From the NCBI GenBank assembly GCA_012032065.1, contig JAAURV010000180.1, positions 1 through 6,627 on the forward strand: a stretch of 6,627 nt of DNA, written 5' to 3'. The translations under genes and the position numbers were made by a program. Numbering within the stretch: position 1 is the stretch's first letter; each line of letters starts with the position of its first letter. This DNA comes from Hyphomicrobiales bacterium. Its GTDB lineage: Bacteria; Pseudomonadota; Alphaproteobacteria; Rhizobiales; Aestuariivirgaceae. Shown piece by piece: positions 1-5,490 of the stretch. The notes beneath the pieces were generated by a model. The model made no database searches. It was given only the letters and a program-made list of their open reading frames with translations, and was not told the origin of the DNA.

Positions 1-53
1 GCGATCTTCGCCTTCAACGCCGCATCGATCCTGCGCCTTGTCTTCCTCGTCAT
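1..53 (-). CDS. IS3-family transposase orfA, N-terminal fragment
   Basis: The ATG at 53-51 opens a frame that runs off the left edge and encodes MTRKTRRRIDAALKAKI. This basic start, ending in the A-L-K-A-K-I-A helix, is typical of the small OrfA protein of IS3-family elements, which carries a helix-turn-helix that binds the IS ends. OrfA is normally joined to the DDE integrase OrfB by programmed frameshifting. A purine-rich AGGAGAAGGAG lies just upstream and supports the start. Only 17 codons are visible, so the subgroup cannot be assigned. The assignment rests on recognising the N-terminal peptide and on its closeness to a TG-type terminus. Confidence 0.6.
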   Translation of the reverse strand, partial: MTRKTRRRIDAALKAKI

Positions 54-91
54 CGTCCGCTCCTTCTCCTTTGGGAGCGGCAGTCTATCCA
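1..91 (-). mobile_element. IS3-family insertion sequence, one terminal end (partial)
   Basis: Read on the minus strand, the window begins inside an insertion sequence. A TGGATAGACTGCC terminus (plus positions about 79-91) starts with TG, as IS3-family ends do. It is followed within about 40 bases by a strong ribosome binding site and the start of an orfA-like transposase gene. The rest of the element, including the second inverted repeat and the target duplication, lies left of the window. The boundary is therefore inferred and could be off by a few bases. The IS points away from the neighbouring ribbon-helix-helix gene and abuts its stop codon at 93-95. Confidence 0.6.
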
Positions 92-92
92 A

Positions 93-304
93 CTAAGCCC
101 CTGGTCCCAAAAACGGGGCCCACTTCATGACCACTTTCTGAGAATCCTCCGCCGTCAACATGGGCCCATGGCCATGGGCTGCCCGTACCAGGCGGCGGAT
201 GATTCGCTGCGGTTCAGGCCGAACCTGTTTTCCATGTCGACCAGGACGGCCACGTCCATTTCGGACAGGAAGAGGTGGATTTGTTTTTGGCCGTTGCGTG
301 ACAT
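93..304 (-). pseudogene. ribbon-helix-helix (CopG/Arc-like) small regulator, frameshifted
   Basis: The ATG at 304-302 opens a frame encoding MSRNGQKQIHLFLSEMDVAV, followed by a helix with NRFGLNRSES. This is the beta strand, helix, turn, helix layout of a ribbon-helix-helix DNA-binding protein. The frame then breaks to SSAAWYG and stops at 155-157. If one base is restored between 200 and 201, the frame reads NRSES-I-RRLVRAAHGHGP and continues to a TAG at 93-95, giving a product of about 70 residues with the second helix intact. An in-frame TGA just upstream fixes the start. The gene follows the replication protein on the same strand and its stop abuts the IS end, so the original 3' end may be longer. 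The break could be a true mutation or a sequencing error. The fold assignment is inferred from sequence pattern. Confidence 0.6.
164..179. repeat. 16-bp perfect palindrome
   Basis: GCCCATGGCCATGGGC reads identically on both strands. It lies inside the 3' half of the broken ribbon-helix-helix gene, where the restored frame encodes AHGHGP. It may be a coding coincidence or a binding site; nothing else in the window repeats it. Confidence 0.5.
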
Positions 305-329
305 GCTACAGCCCCGTCAGCTTGTCATC

Positions 330-352
330 TCGGCCGTCGGGATGACGGCCGA
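330..352. repeat. 9-bp inverted repeat (hairpin) in the leader of the ribbon-helix-helix gene
   Basis: TCGGCCGTC and GACGGCCGA are separated by GGGAT, giving a perfect 9-bp stem with a 5-base loop. It lies about 25 bases upstream of the ATG at 304, between the likely promoter and the start codon. It has no T-run, so it is not an obvious terminator. It may be an operator or an mRNA leader hairpin. Confidence 0.55.
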
Positions 353-372
353 CACTGACGCGGCAGCGGCGC

Positions 373-407
373 GCGGATGTGTACACACATCTGCTATCTT
401 GTCACAA
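373..407 (-). promoter_or_regulatory. candidate promoter and operator of the ribbon-helix-helix gene
   Basis: On the minus strand TTGTGA (402-407) and TACACA (378-383) are 18 bp apart, a plausible -35/-10 pair. The -10 box lies in an inverted repeat, GATGTG-TACA-CACATC (376-391), extendable by three pairs, one of them G-T, to 373-394. The minus-strand string GCAGAT-GTG-TGTACACAT (377-394) closely matches GCAGAT-TGTACACAT ahead of the replication gene (1385-1399). This suggests one regulator acts on both. The promoter strengths are weak matches; the symmetry and the repeat are directly seen. Confidence 0.4.
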
Positions 408-454
408 ACTACTAACTCACAACGGTTCATCTGCAACTCCACGAAGCCAAATAT

Positions 455-1345
455 TCACACCAAGGTCGGGCGCGCTTCGCCCGCCCTCTGCTGGAGATTT
501 TCCATCCCCGGCGGCAATCGCGTTTGAGTCAGCAGGAACCCTTGCGCACTGACACGTTTGCTCGCATTTGGCGAAACCGTAGCCGCCATGTGATCAATCC
601 AAAGCTGCCATTCCTTGCACTCCGGCTTGATCTCGAAGCGTCCTTCGCTTGTCAGTTTCGGTCCATCCTCGAAGTCACGGAAACTCCGCATTTTGAGATA
701 GGGGATCATCAACCCAACGCTGCCTAGCTGTTTGGCATTCTTTCGAAATGCTGCTGCATGGATCACCGAGGCCTGCTGGTCTTCGGTTGAGAGTTTGGCA
801 AATGTCGCTTCAGCCGCTCCCCTGAATTCTGGCCGCTCCTGTTCCGGCCACTCCTCCCAAAACTGATAGAAACCTCCCTTCCTCCTTTCCGGTTCTTTGG
901 CCGGGCCTTTAGAGGGTAGGGAGGAGGATTCAATTGATGGATCAAGTGACGGTTCATTGCCCGGCACCTGATGCCGGACCCCCCGGCGTCTGGTGCCGGG
1001 CCTACCGGCAGGATTTGCCGCTTGGATTTTCCTATCGGCAGTTTTTGCCGGTTGGTCCGTTTCGACCGCAACCTTTGCACCAATCGCCAGCTGGAACAGG
1101 TCAGAGGTCCGCGAACCGTCACGCCTGTTCCTGCGAGTACGGGTGATCAGTCCTTGCGCTTCCAACTTCTGCAGCCAATCGCGCGTCGCTCGCTCTCCAA
1201 GTTCTGCTTCCCTGGCAATGGTCGTTTGCGAAGGCCAGCACTCGCCCTTCTCGTTCGCGTAATTTGCCAGGCAAATGAGCAGCGCTTTGCCTGTCGGTGA
1301 TCCTACGCGCTGCGAGATCGCCCATGCCACTGCCTGGATACTCAT
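455..1345 (-). CDS. phage-type winged helix-turn-helix replication protein (lambda O-like layout)
   Basis: This 296-residue protein starts MSIQAVAWAISQRV and has a winged helix-turn-helix at about residues 15-75 (ALLICLANYA, CWPSQTTIAREAELGERATR, LEAQGLITR), of the type found in many alphaproteobacterial prophage genes. Residues about 95-155 form a polar, low-complexity linker. A second conserved block, FYQFWEEWP to about residue 225, contains AEATFAKLSTEDQQ and IPYLKMRSFRDFE; it resembles the C-terminal part of phage replication proteins. The linker DNA carries four inverted-repeat iterons (962-1050). By analogy with lambda O, the N-terminal domain may bind these sites and the C-terminal part may recruit a helicase or loader; that is inference. 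The ATG at 1345 is chosen because MSIQAVAW is the usual start of this family, although the ribosome binding site is weak. It is transcribed away from the tRNA and towards the ribbon-helix-helix gene, consistent with an integrated phage-like element. Confidence 0.75.
   Translation of the reverse strand: MSIQAVAWAISQRVGSPTGKALLICLANYANEKGECWPSQTTIAREAELGERATRDWLQKLEAQGLITRTRRNRRDGSRTSDLFQLAIGAKVAVETDQPAKTADRKIQAANPAGRPGTRRRGVRHQVPGNEPSLDPSIESSSLPSKGPAKEPERRKGGFYQFWEEWPEQERPEFRGAAEATFAKLSTEDQQASVIHAAAFRKNAKQLGSVGLMIPYLKMRSFRDFEDGPKLTSEGRFEIKPECKEWQLWIDHMAATVSPNASKRVSAQGFLLTQTRLPPGMENLQQRAGEARPTLV
962..1050 (-). repeat. four-iteron array inside the replication gene (candidate origin)
   Basis: Four 15-bp elements follow the pattern CGGCA-N5-TGCCG. 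On the plus strand they are CGGCACCTGATGCCG (962-976), CGGCGTCTGGTGCCG (984-998), CGGCAGGATTTGCCG (1006-1020) and CGGCAGTTTTTGCCG (1036-1050). One has a single-base deviation in an arm. Start-to-start spacing is 22, 22 and 30 bp. They fall in the codons for the linker, residues about 99-128, between the DNA-binding and C-terminal domains. The lambda O gene has its iterons in the same relative place. The sequence pattern is certain; the origin role is inferred. Confidence 0.6.
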
Positions 1346-1384
1346 GGCGCGACACCCGTCGAAATCGGGGGTAATTTTGACGTT

Positions 1385-1421
1385 ATGTGTACAATCTGCG
1401 TACCTCGCGCAACTTTGCGCG
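1385..1421 (-). promoter_or_regulatory. candidate promoter and operators of the replication gene
   Basis: Upstream of the ATG at 1345 lies a 7-bp inverted repeat with a 2-base spacer, CGCGCAA-CT-TTGCGCG (1406-1421). On the minus strand it contains TTGCGC (1407-1412), a possible -35 box, with CACATA (1384-1389) 17 bp downstream as a possible -10. The -10 region also holds GCAGATTGTACACAT (1385-1399), the box shared with the ribbon-helix-helix promoter. The repeat and the shared box are seen directly; the promoter assignment is tentative. Confidence 0.4.
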
Positions 1422-1430
1422 GAACGCGAA

Positions 1431-1460
1431 AATTAAAACATAATAATTTCAATGATTTAA
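1431..1460. other. AT-rich junction next to the tRNA 3' end, candidate att site flank
   Basis: Twenty-seven of these 30 bases are A or T, in sharp contrast with the GC-rich surroundings. The stretch directly follows the CCA end of the tRNA-Arg gene. It marks the probable boundary between the host tRNA and the integrated element, with the tRNA 3' half acting as the attachment core. The matching second att copy would lie left of the window, so the att role is inferred from position. Confidence 0.4.
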
Positions 1461-1537
1461 TGGCGCACCCGACAGGATTCGAACCTGTGACCTTTGCCTT
1501 CGGAGGGCAACACTCTATCCAGCTGAGCTACGGGTGC
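1461..1537 (-). tRNA. tRNA-Arg (anticodon CCG)
   Basis: The minus strand folds into a complete tRNA cloverleaf of 77 bases. The acceptor stem is GCACCCG with CGGGTGC, the D arm is GCTCAGCTGGATAGAGT, and the T arm is ACAGG-TTCGAAT-CCTGT. The anticodon stem is TTGCC with GGCAA around the loop CTCCGAA, giving anticodon CCG, which reads the CGG arginine codon. The CCA tail is encoded at 1463-1461. The gene appears intact, so an element integrated at its 3' end would have restored it. Confidence 0.95.
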
Positions 1538-1551
1538 CTGGACCGTTAACC

Positions 1552-1581
1552 CGTATAACGCGGCTTGCGCCCGCGGCGCAA
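1552..1581 (-). promoter_or_regulatory. candidate promoter of tRNA-Arg
   Basis: On the minus strand TTGCGC (1576-1581) and TATACG (1552-1557) are 18 bp apart, with the tRNA 5' end 14 bases beyond the -10 box. The -35 box lies in an inverted repeat, CTTGCGCC-CGC-GGCGCAAG (1564-1582). This is a reasonable sigma-70-type match at the right distance from the tRNA, but no start site can be proven. Confidence 0.45.
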
Positions 1582-1646
1582 GGATTGCTCCGTTGGTCGT
1601 CTAGATACGAGGCCTGTTCCCTTCCGGGACATTCGAGGAGTTAACC

Positions 1647-2261
1647 ATGGCGGCTGCAACAGCATTCCATCCCCGCGTCGATTGGGTCGATTGCGCCAAG
1701 GGAATCTGCATCGTGCTGGTGGTCATGATGCATTCGACGCTGGGCGTGGAGAAAGCGGCCGGCGAGGTTTCGTGGCTCAGCGGATTCATCCACTGGGCGA
1801 AGCCGTTTCGCATGCCGGACTTCTTTTTGATCTCGGGCCTCTTTCTCGCAAGCCGCATCGGCAGGCCGTGGACGAGTTACCTCGACTCCAAGGTGCTGCA
1901 TTTCGCCTATTTCTACGTGCTGTGGATGACCATCCAGTTCGCCATGAAGGGCCCGGGAATCGCGATGAGTGACGGTCCGCTTGCGGTGGCGCACGCCTGG
2001 GCGATGGGTTTGATCCAGCCTTTCGGAACGCTGTGGTTCATCTATCTGCTCGCCGTGTTCTTCGTCGTGACCAAGGCGCTGCGCAACGTACCGCCGATTC
2101 TCATTTTCGCCGGCGCGGCGATGCTTGAGATGGCTCCGATTGAAACCGGCTGGTTGGCGATCGACGAGTTCGCCGCGCGTTTTGTCTATTTCTTCGCGGG
2201 TTACTGGATGGCGAAATATGTGTTCGCCTATGCCGAAGGTGTGGCGCGCGCGACGGGTTGA
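1647..2261 (+). pseudogene. acyltransferase-3 family membrane protein, N-terminal part (frameshifted gene)
   Basis: The 204-residue reading frame starts at ATG 1647, six bases after the ribosome binding site GAGGAG (1635-1640). Its opening, RVDWVDCAKGICIVLVVMMH, carries the Asp/Lys-Gly and His arrangement of the integral-membrane acyltransferase-3 family, whose members acylate exported sugars and envelope glycans. MPDFFLISGLFLASRI and PFGTLWFIYLLAVFFVV are further family landmarks, and several hydrophobic membrane segments are present. The frame stops at 2259-2261 in the middle of the expected membrane domain, and the rest continues in another frame from about 2258. One lost base between about 2235 and 2258, a stretch containing GCGCGCGCG and GGG, would explain this. 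The specific substrate is unknown. It is transcribed away from the tRNA and just ahead of polA. Confidence 0.75.
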
Positions 2262-2701
2262 CGATTGCGGCAGGCCTCACGATCTGGGCCTCGGTCAACA
2301 CCCTGGCAGTCGAAGCCGGAATCGAATCATTGCCCCTCATCGGCCTCGCTCTCGGCTTCACCGGCGCCGCAGCAGTCATCGGCGCCGCCATTCTGCTCAT
2401 GAGGCTCGGCATCTCCGCACCAATGCGTCTTTGCGGGGAGAATACGCTACCCATCTATCTCGCTTTCTTCGCGTTCATGGCGGTGACCCGAGCCGTTCTA
2501 CTCCGTTTCGCTCCCGGAATGGATCTGGCTTTCGTTTCACTGTTCGTTACGGCTGCGGGTGTATCAGGTCCGCTCGCGCTCTATTGGCTCACACGCGGAA
2601 CCTGGGCGTCCTTCCTGTTCGCCCGGCCCGAGGCCTTCAGGCTTTCAACGGCGAAGCGCGGGTGGCATAGTGCCGCCCATGCCGAAATCAGCCAAGCTTA
2701 A
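2258..2701 (+). pseudogene. acyltransferase-3 family membrane protein, C-terminal part
   Basis: This frame continues the preceding protein. It begins at a TTG overlapping the upstream TGA and has no ribosome binding site of its own, so it is best read as the second half of one gene rather than a separate one. The hydrophobic segments (LPLIGLALGF, AAAVIGAAILLM, TLPIYLAFFAFMAVTRAVLL and LFVTAAGVSGPLALYWL) and the CGENTLPIYL motif match the last transmembrane helices of acyltransferase-3 proteins. Together the two parts give about 350 residues, the usual family length. The 3' end overlaps the polA start by 23 bases, suggesting close coupling. Whether the break is real or a base-calling error cannot be told from here. 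Confidence 0.7.
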
Positions 2702-3779
2702 GCCCGGCGACCATCTCTATCTGATCGACGGATCCGGATACATCTTTCGCGCCTATCACGCGCTGCCGCCGCTCACCCGCAAGTCCGACGGCTTGCCGGT
2801 GGGCGCTGTGCAAGGCTTCTGCAACATGCTGTGGAAGCTGCTGCGCGAGATGAACGCGGGCCACAAACCCACGCACCTGGCGGTCATCTTCGACAAATCG
2901 GAAAAGACGTTCCGCAATGCGTTCTATCCGGAATACAAGGCACATCGGCCCGATCCGCCGGCGGACTTGCGCCCGCAGTTCGGACTGATCCGGCAGGCGA
3001 CGCGCGCCTTCAACGTCGCCTGCGTCGAGCAGCTCAACTACGAAGCCGACGACCTGATCGCCACCTATGCGCGCCAGGCGGTGGAAGCGGGGGCCACGGT
3101 GCGCATCGTCTCTTCCGACAAGGATCTGATGCAACTCGTGCGCAATGGCGTGGCGCTCTACGACACGATGAAGGACCGCGAGATCGGCGAATCGGAAGTC
3201 GTCGAGAAATTCGGCGTCAAGCCGGAGAAGGTGATCGACGTGCAGGCGCTTGCCGGCGATAGCGTCGACAACGTGCCCGGTGTTCCCGGAATCGGCGTCA
3301 AGACGGGAGCGCAATTGATCGAGGAATATGGAAATCTCGAAACGTTGCTCGAACGCGCCGCCGAAATCAAACAGCAGAAGCGGCGAGAGAATCTCATCCA
3401 GTTCGCCGAGCAGGCGCGCCTGTCCAAGCGTCTGGTGACGCTGGACGACAAAGTGCCGGTCGAAACGCCGGTCGAGGATTTCGCGGTGGACCAGCCGCGC
3501 GCCTCCGATCTCATCGGTTTCGCCAAGGCGCTCGAGTTCACCAGTTTCACCCGCAAGGTTGCCTCCGATCTCGAGGCCGACGCTGCCGTGATCGATGCCG
3601 TGCCGGTTACCTTCCAGTATTGGCCGCCGGAAGCTACCGAGATCGCCCCCACCGGCAACGGCACCGCGCCGCAATTCTCCTGGCAAGGCCAAGCAAGCGG
3701 AAATGCCGACTGGCGCCGCCGCCATAGAGACTGCGGAGGCCCAGCTCAAATCCATTGCGGTCGATCATTCCGCTTATGA
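2679..3779 (+). pseudogene. polA: DNA polymerase I, 5'-3' exonuclease domain (first part of broken polA)
   Basis: From ATG 2679 the product opens MPKSAKLKPGDHLYLIDGSG and forms a complete FEN-like 5'-3' exonuclease, the activity that removes RNA primers and nicked strands. Conserved acidic metal ligands are visible: D17, D72 in VIFDKSEKTFR, E122/D124/D125 in YEADDL, D147/D149 in SSDKDL, and D194/D197 in LAGDSVDNVPG. The helix-hairpin-helix GVPGIGVKTG follows at about 201-210. An in-frame GTG at 2670 is an alternative start; the ribosome binding site is weak for both. Family resemblance fades after about 3630, and the out-of-frame tail to 3779 is not PolA. The protein resumes in the next frame, so one extra base (or two missing) lies at about 3640-3690, in the variable linker between the exonuclease domains. 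Confidence 0.85.
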
Positions 3780-4509
3780 AATGGTTTCCGGTAGAGCTGA
3801 ACTGGACCGCTGGATCGCTGAGGCCATGGAGCAGGGTTTCGTCTCCGTCGATACCGAAACCGATTCTCTCGATGCCATGCGGGCCAATCTGGTGGGCATC
3901 TCGTTGTCGGTTACGCCGGGCCGGGGCTGCTATATTCCTTTGGGACACAAAAGCGCGGGAGGAGGCCTCTTTGGCGGCGATGCCGTCGAAGGCCAGTTGC
4001 CGCCCGGTGAAACGATCGCGAAGCTCAAGCCCCTGCTCGAACACCCGGGCATTCTTAAGATCGGCCAGAATCTCAAATACGATCTGCAGATTTTCGCGCG
4101 GAACGGCATCGCCGTCGCGCCAATCGACGACACCATGCTGATGTCCTATGCGATCGAGTCGGGCGAGAACGGGCATGGCATGGACGAGCTCTCCGAAAAG
4201 CATCTGGGACACAAGCCGATTGCCTTCAAGGATGTGGCGGGCTCGGGCAAATCGGCGATCACCTTCGATCGCGTGCCGCTCGACCGCGCCACGCAATATG
4301 CGGCGGAGGATGCCGATATCACGCTCAGGCTGTGGAAACTGCTCGGGCCCCGCCTCGCCCGGAAACGGAAAGTGACGGTTTACGAGACGCTGGAACGGCC
4401 CATGGTGGCGGTGCTTGCGGCCATGGAGCGCGAGGGCATTCTCGGCGCGCCCGTCTACAACGGCATGCGCCCCATCCTGATCGGCGGTCGGGGGTCACGG
4501 GAAATCTGA
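3703..4509 (+). pseudogene. polA: DNA polymerase I, 3'-5' exonuclease domain, truncated before the polymerase domain
   Basis: This frame carries the proofreading domain of DNA polymerase I. Counting from the ATG at 3703, Exo I is VSVDTETDSLD (D50, E52), Exo II is GQNLKYDL (N123, D127) and Exo III is YAAEDAD (Y199, D203), all with catalytic residues in place. It continues into the start of the polymerase domain, VYETLERPMVAVLAAMEREG, and then departs from PolA at about residue 247. All of polymerase motifs A, B and C are missing, about 350-400 residues compared with a normal PolA of roughly 930-1000. The last 21 codons resemble the end of FtsK (see that entry). The true gene is a frameshifted continuation of the upstream frame; the ATG at 3703 is only the first convenient start. 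As it stands, no polymerase can be made from this copy. Confidence 0.8.
4444..4509 (+). pseudogene. ftsK: probable C-terminal remnant of ftsK fused to polA
   Basis: After the shared peptide MEREGIL the frame reads GAPVYNGMRPILIGG and stops at 4507-4509. The C-terminal gamma domain of the DNA translocase FtsK ends in the pattern E-x-M-E-x-x-G-I-V, then a short linker, then N-G-x-R-x-V-L (E. coli: IEQMEAQGIV and HNGNREVL). The tail here fits that pattern and not PolA. FtsK commonly lies just upstream of lolA in Hyphomicrobiales, and lolA follows here. The likely history is a join at the nearly identical coding stretch for MEREGI (4423-4440). The match is short, so this is inference from motif and gene order. 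Confidence 0.5.
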
Positions 4510-4573
4510 AACCAGCGCCGGGTCGACTGCGGATCGACGCTGTTGCGGTGGACGACTGCATTTGCCCACAATC

Positions 4574-4593
4574 TTGTCCCAATGTTGCGACAA
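4574..4593. promoter_or_regulatory. 20-bp imperfect palindrome upstream of lolA, candidate operator
   Basis: TTGTCCCAATGTTGCGACAA fits the symmetric pattern TTGTCnCAAnnTTGnGACAA, with eight of ten positions matched per arm. It lies about 60 bases upstream of the lolA start. The length and symmetry are those of a dimeric repressor or activator site. The half-site TTGTCACAA also occurs once at 399-407. No regulator can be named. Confidence 0.45.
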
Positions 4594-4652
4594 ACGGATG
4601 CGTTATCAGCCGAATCATAGCCTTCTGCGTGAACGCAGCTTGGGGGATTTCA

Positions 4653-5354
4653 ATGCAGGTACGGCGTCCGGTGCACTTGGCGCTCATGGCCTTGTTTGGC
4701 GTAGCGCTTGCCGGGACGGCTTTGGCCCAGGGCACGAAAAGCCCTCCCCCGCAGCCCCCCCAGAGTTGGAACCAGACTGTCACCAAAGAGGCGGACGCTG
4801 CGGGGCAGGAGTTCAGCGCCAAGCAAATAGATCTCATCCAGAAGGTGACAGCTTATTTCAATCAAATGGGCGATATGAAGGGGAACTTTGTCCAGACCAG
4901 CGCAGACAACAAGCGCTTGCGCGGCAAATTCTACATCAAGCGCCCCGGGCAGTTTCGTTTCGAATACAATCTCCCTAGCAGGCAAATCGTCGTGTCTGAC
5001 GGCAAATACTTGGTGATTCAGGACTTTGACCTGAAAACAGACAACCGTTGGGGCCTGGATCAAACACCATTCCGGGTCCTCTTGCGCAAGGACGTAGACC
5101 TGTTGAAGGACGCGCGCATTCTTGAGGCAAGCGAGACCGAGGATAGGTTTGTGCTGGCGTTGCAGGACAAGAGCCCGGACACCCCAGGCAGCATAAAGCT
5201 GTTCATTCAGAAAAAGCCGATGGTGGAGTTGAAGGAATGGATCACGACGGATTCCCAGGGGCTGGATACTCGGGTTGAGCTCCATGACTTCGGCAAGGCC
5301 GACAATCTGGACCCGAAGTTGTTCGTGCCGTCCTGGATGGCCCTGCAGCAATAG
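4653..5354 (+). CDS. lolA: outer membrane lipoprotein carrier protein LolA
   Basis: The 233-residue protein starts at ATG 4653, seven bases after GGGGGA. A smaller in-frame product is preferred to the longer upstream frame because residues 1-25 form a clean signal peptide (RR, then a hydrophobic core LALMALFGVALAG, then ALA before Q26). There is no lipobox cysteine, so the product should be soluble in the periplasm. LolA accepts lipoproteins released by LolCDE at the inner membrane and carries them to the outer-membrane receptor LolB. The family body is visible: MGDMKGNFVQTSADNKRLRG, FYIKRPGQFRFEYNLPSRQI, VVSDGKYLVIQD, and DLLKDARILEASETEDRF. The gene follows the polA/ftsK junction by about 140 bases and has its own candidate operator and a small hairpin (CTGCG-TGAA-CGCAG, 4625-4638) just before the ribosome binding site. 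In related genomes an exonuclease III gene often follows lolA; none is seen here. Confidence 0.88.
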   Translation: MQVRRPVHLALMALFGVALAGTALAQGTKSPPPQPPQSWNQTVTKEADAAGQEFSAKQIDLIQKVTAYFNQMGDMKGNFVQTSADNKRLRGKFYIKRPGQFRFEYNLPSRQIVVSDGKYLVIQDFDLKTDNRWGLDQTPFRVLLRKDVDLLKDARILEASETEDRFVLALQDKSPDTPGSIKLFIQKKPMVELKEWITTDSQGLDTRVELHDFGKADNLDPKLFVPSWMALQQ

Positions 5355-5490
5355 CCGGCAGTTCGGGCCTGTGGCTGTTCGGAATCATGCAAACCTTGAT
5401 CTTGGGGATAACTGAAACATTCCGTAACAATATCGTGATCACCCCCCGGTCCCCCATTGAATTGGCCTCTACAAGGTTTATTTGTTGGTC

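Noticed and set aside
1..96. Plus-strand open frame ending SLSN at 94-96, which looks like the tail of a membrane protein.
   Set aside because: The minus strand gives a well-placed ribosome binding site, a start codon and an IS3 OrfA N-terminus; the plus reading is its shadow.
962..1050. CRISPR-like or REP-type interpretation of the repeat array.
   Set aside because: The repeats are only 15 bp with 7-15 bp between them, far too short for CRISPR spacers, and they lie inside an intact gene in a protein linker, unlike intergenic REP elements.
763..1122. Alternative minus-strand frame of 119 codons overlapping the replication gene.
   Set aside because: It lies wholly inside the 296-residue frame, lacks its own ribosome binding site and domain, and contains the translated iterons in another frame.
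2258..2701. The second acyltransferase frame as an independent, translationally coupled gene, because of the TTGA stop/start overlap.
   Set aside because: The start would be TTG without a ribosome binding site, and both parts are needed to make one acyltransferase-3 membrane domain of normal length.
2688..3755. Long open frame (355 codons) on the minus strand opposite polA.
   Set aside because: It mirrors the codon pattern of the true PolA frame, has no recognisable motifs, and PolA motifs on the plus strand are clear. Such antisense frames are common in GC-rich genes.
4650..5351. Open frame of 233 codons on the minus strand opposite lolA, almost the same length as LolA.
   Set aside because: It has no family features, while the plus strand has a ribosome binding site, signal peptide and LolA motifs. 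The similar length is a by-product of the same stop-poor codons.
5355..5490. Possible terminator directly after lolA.
   Set aside because: No GC-rich hairpin with a T-run is found here; the first convincing terminator is at 5598-5631, so lolA transcription may run into the small RNA.
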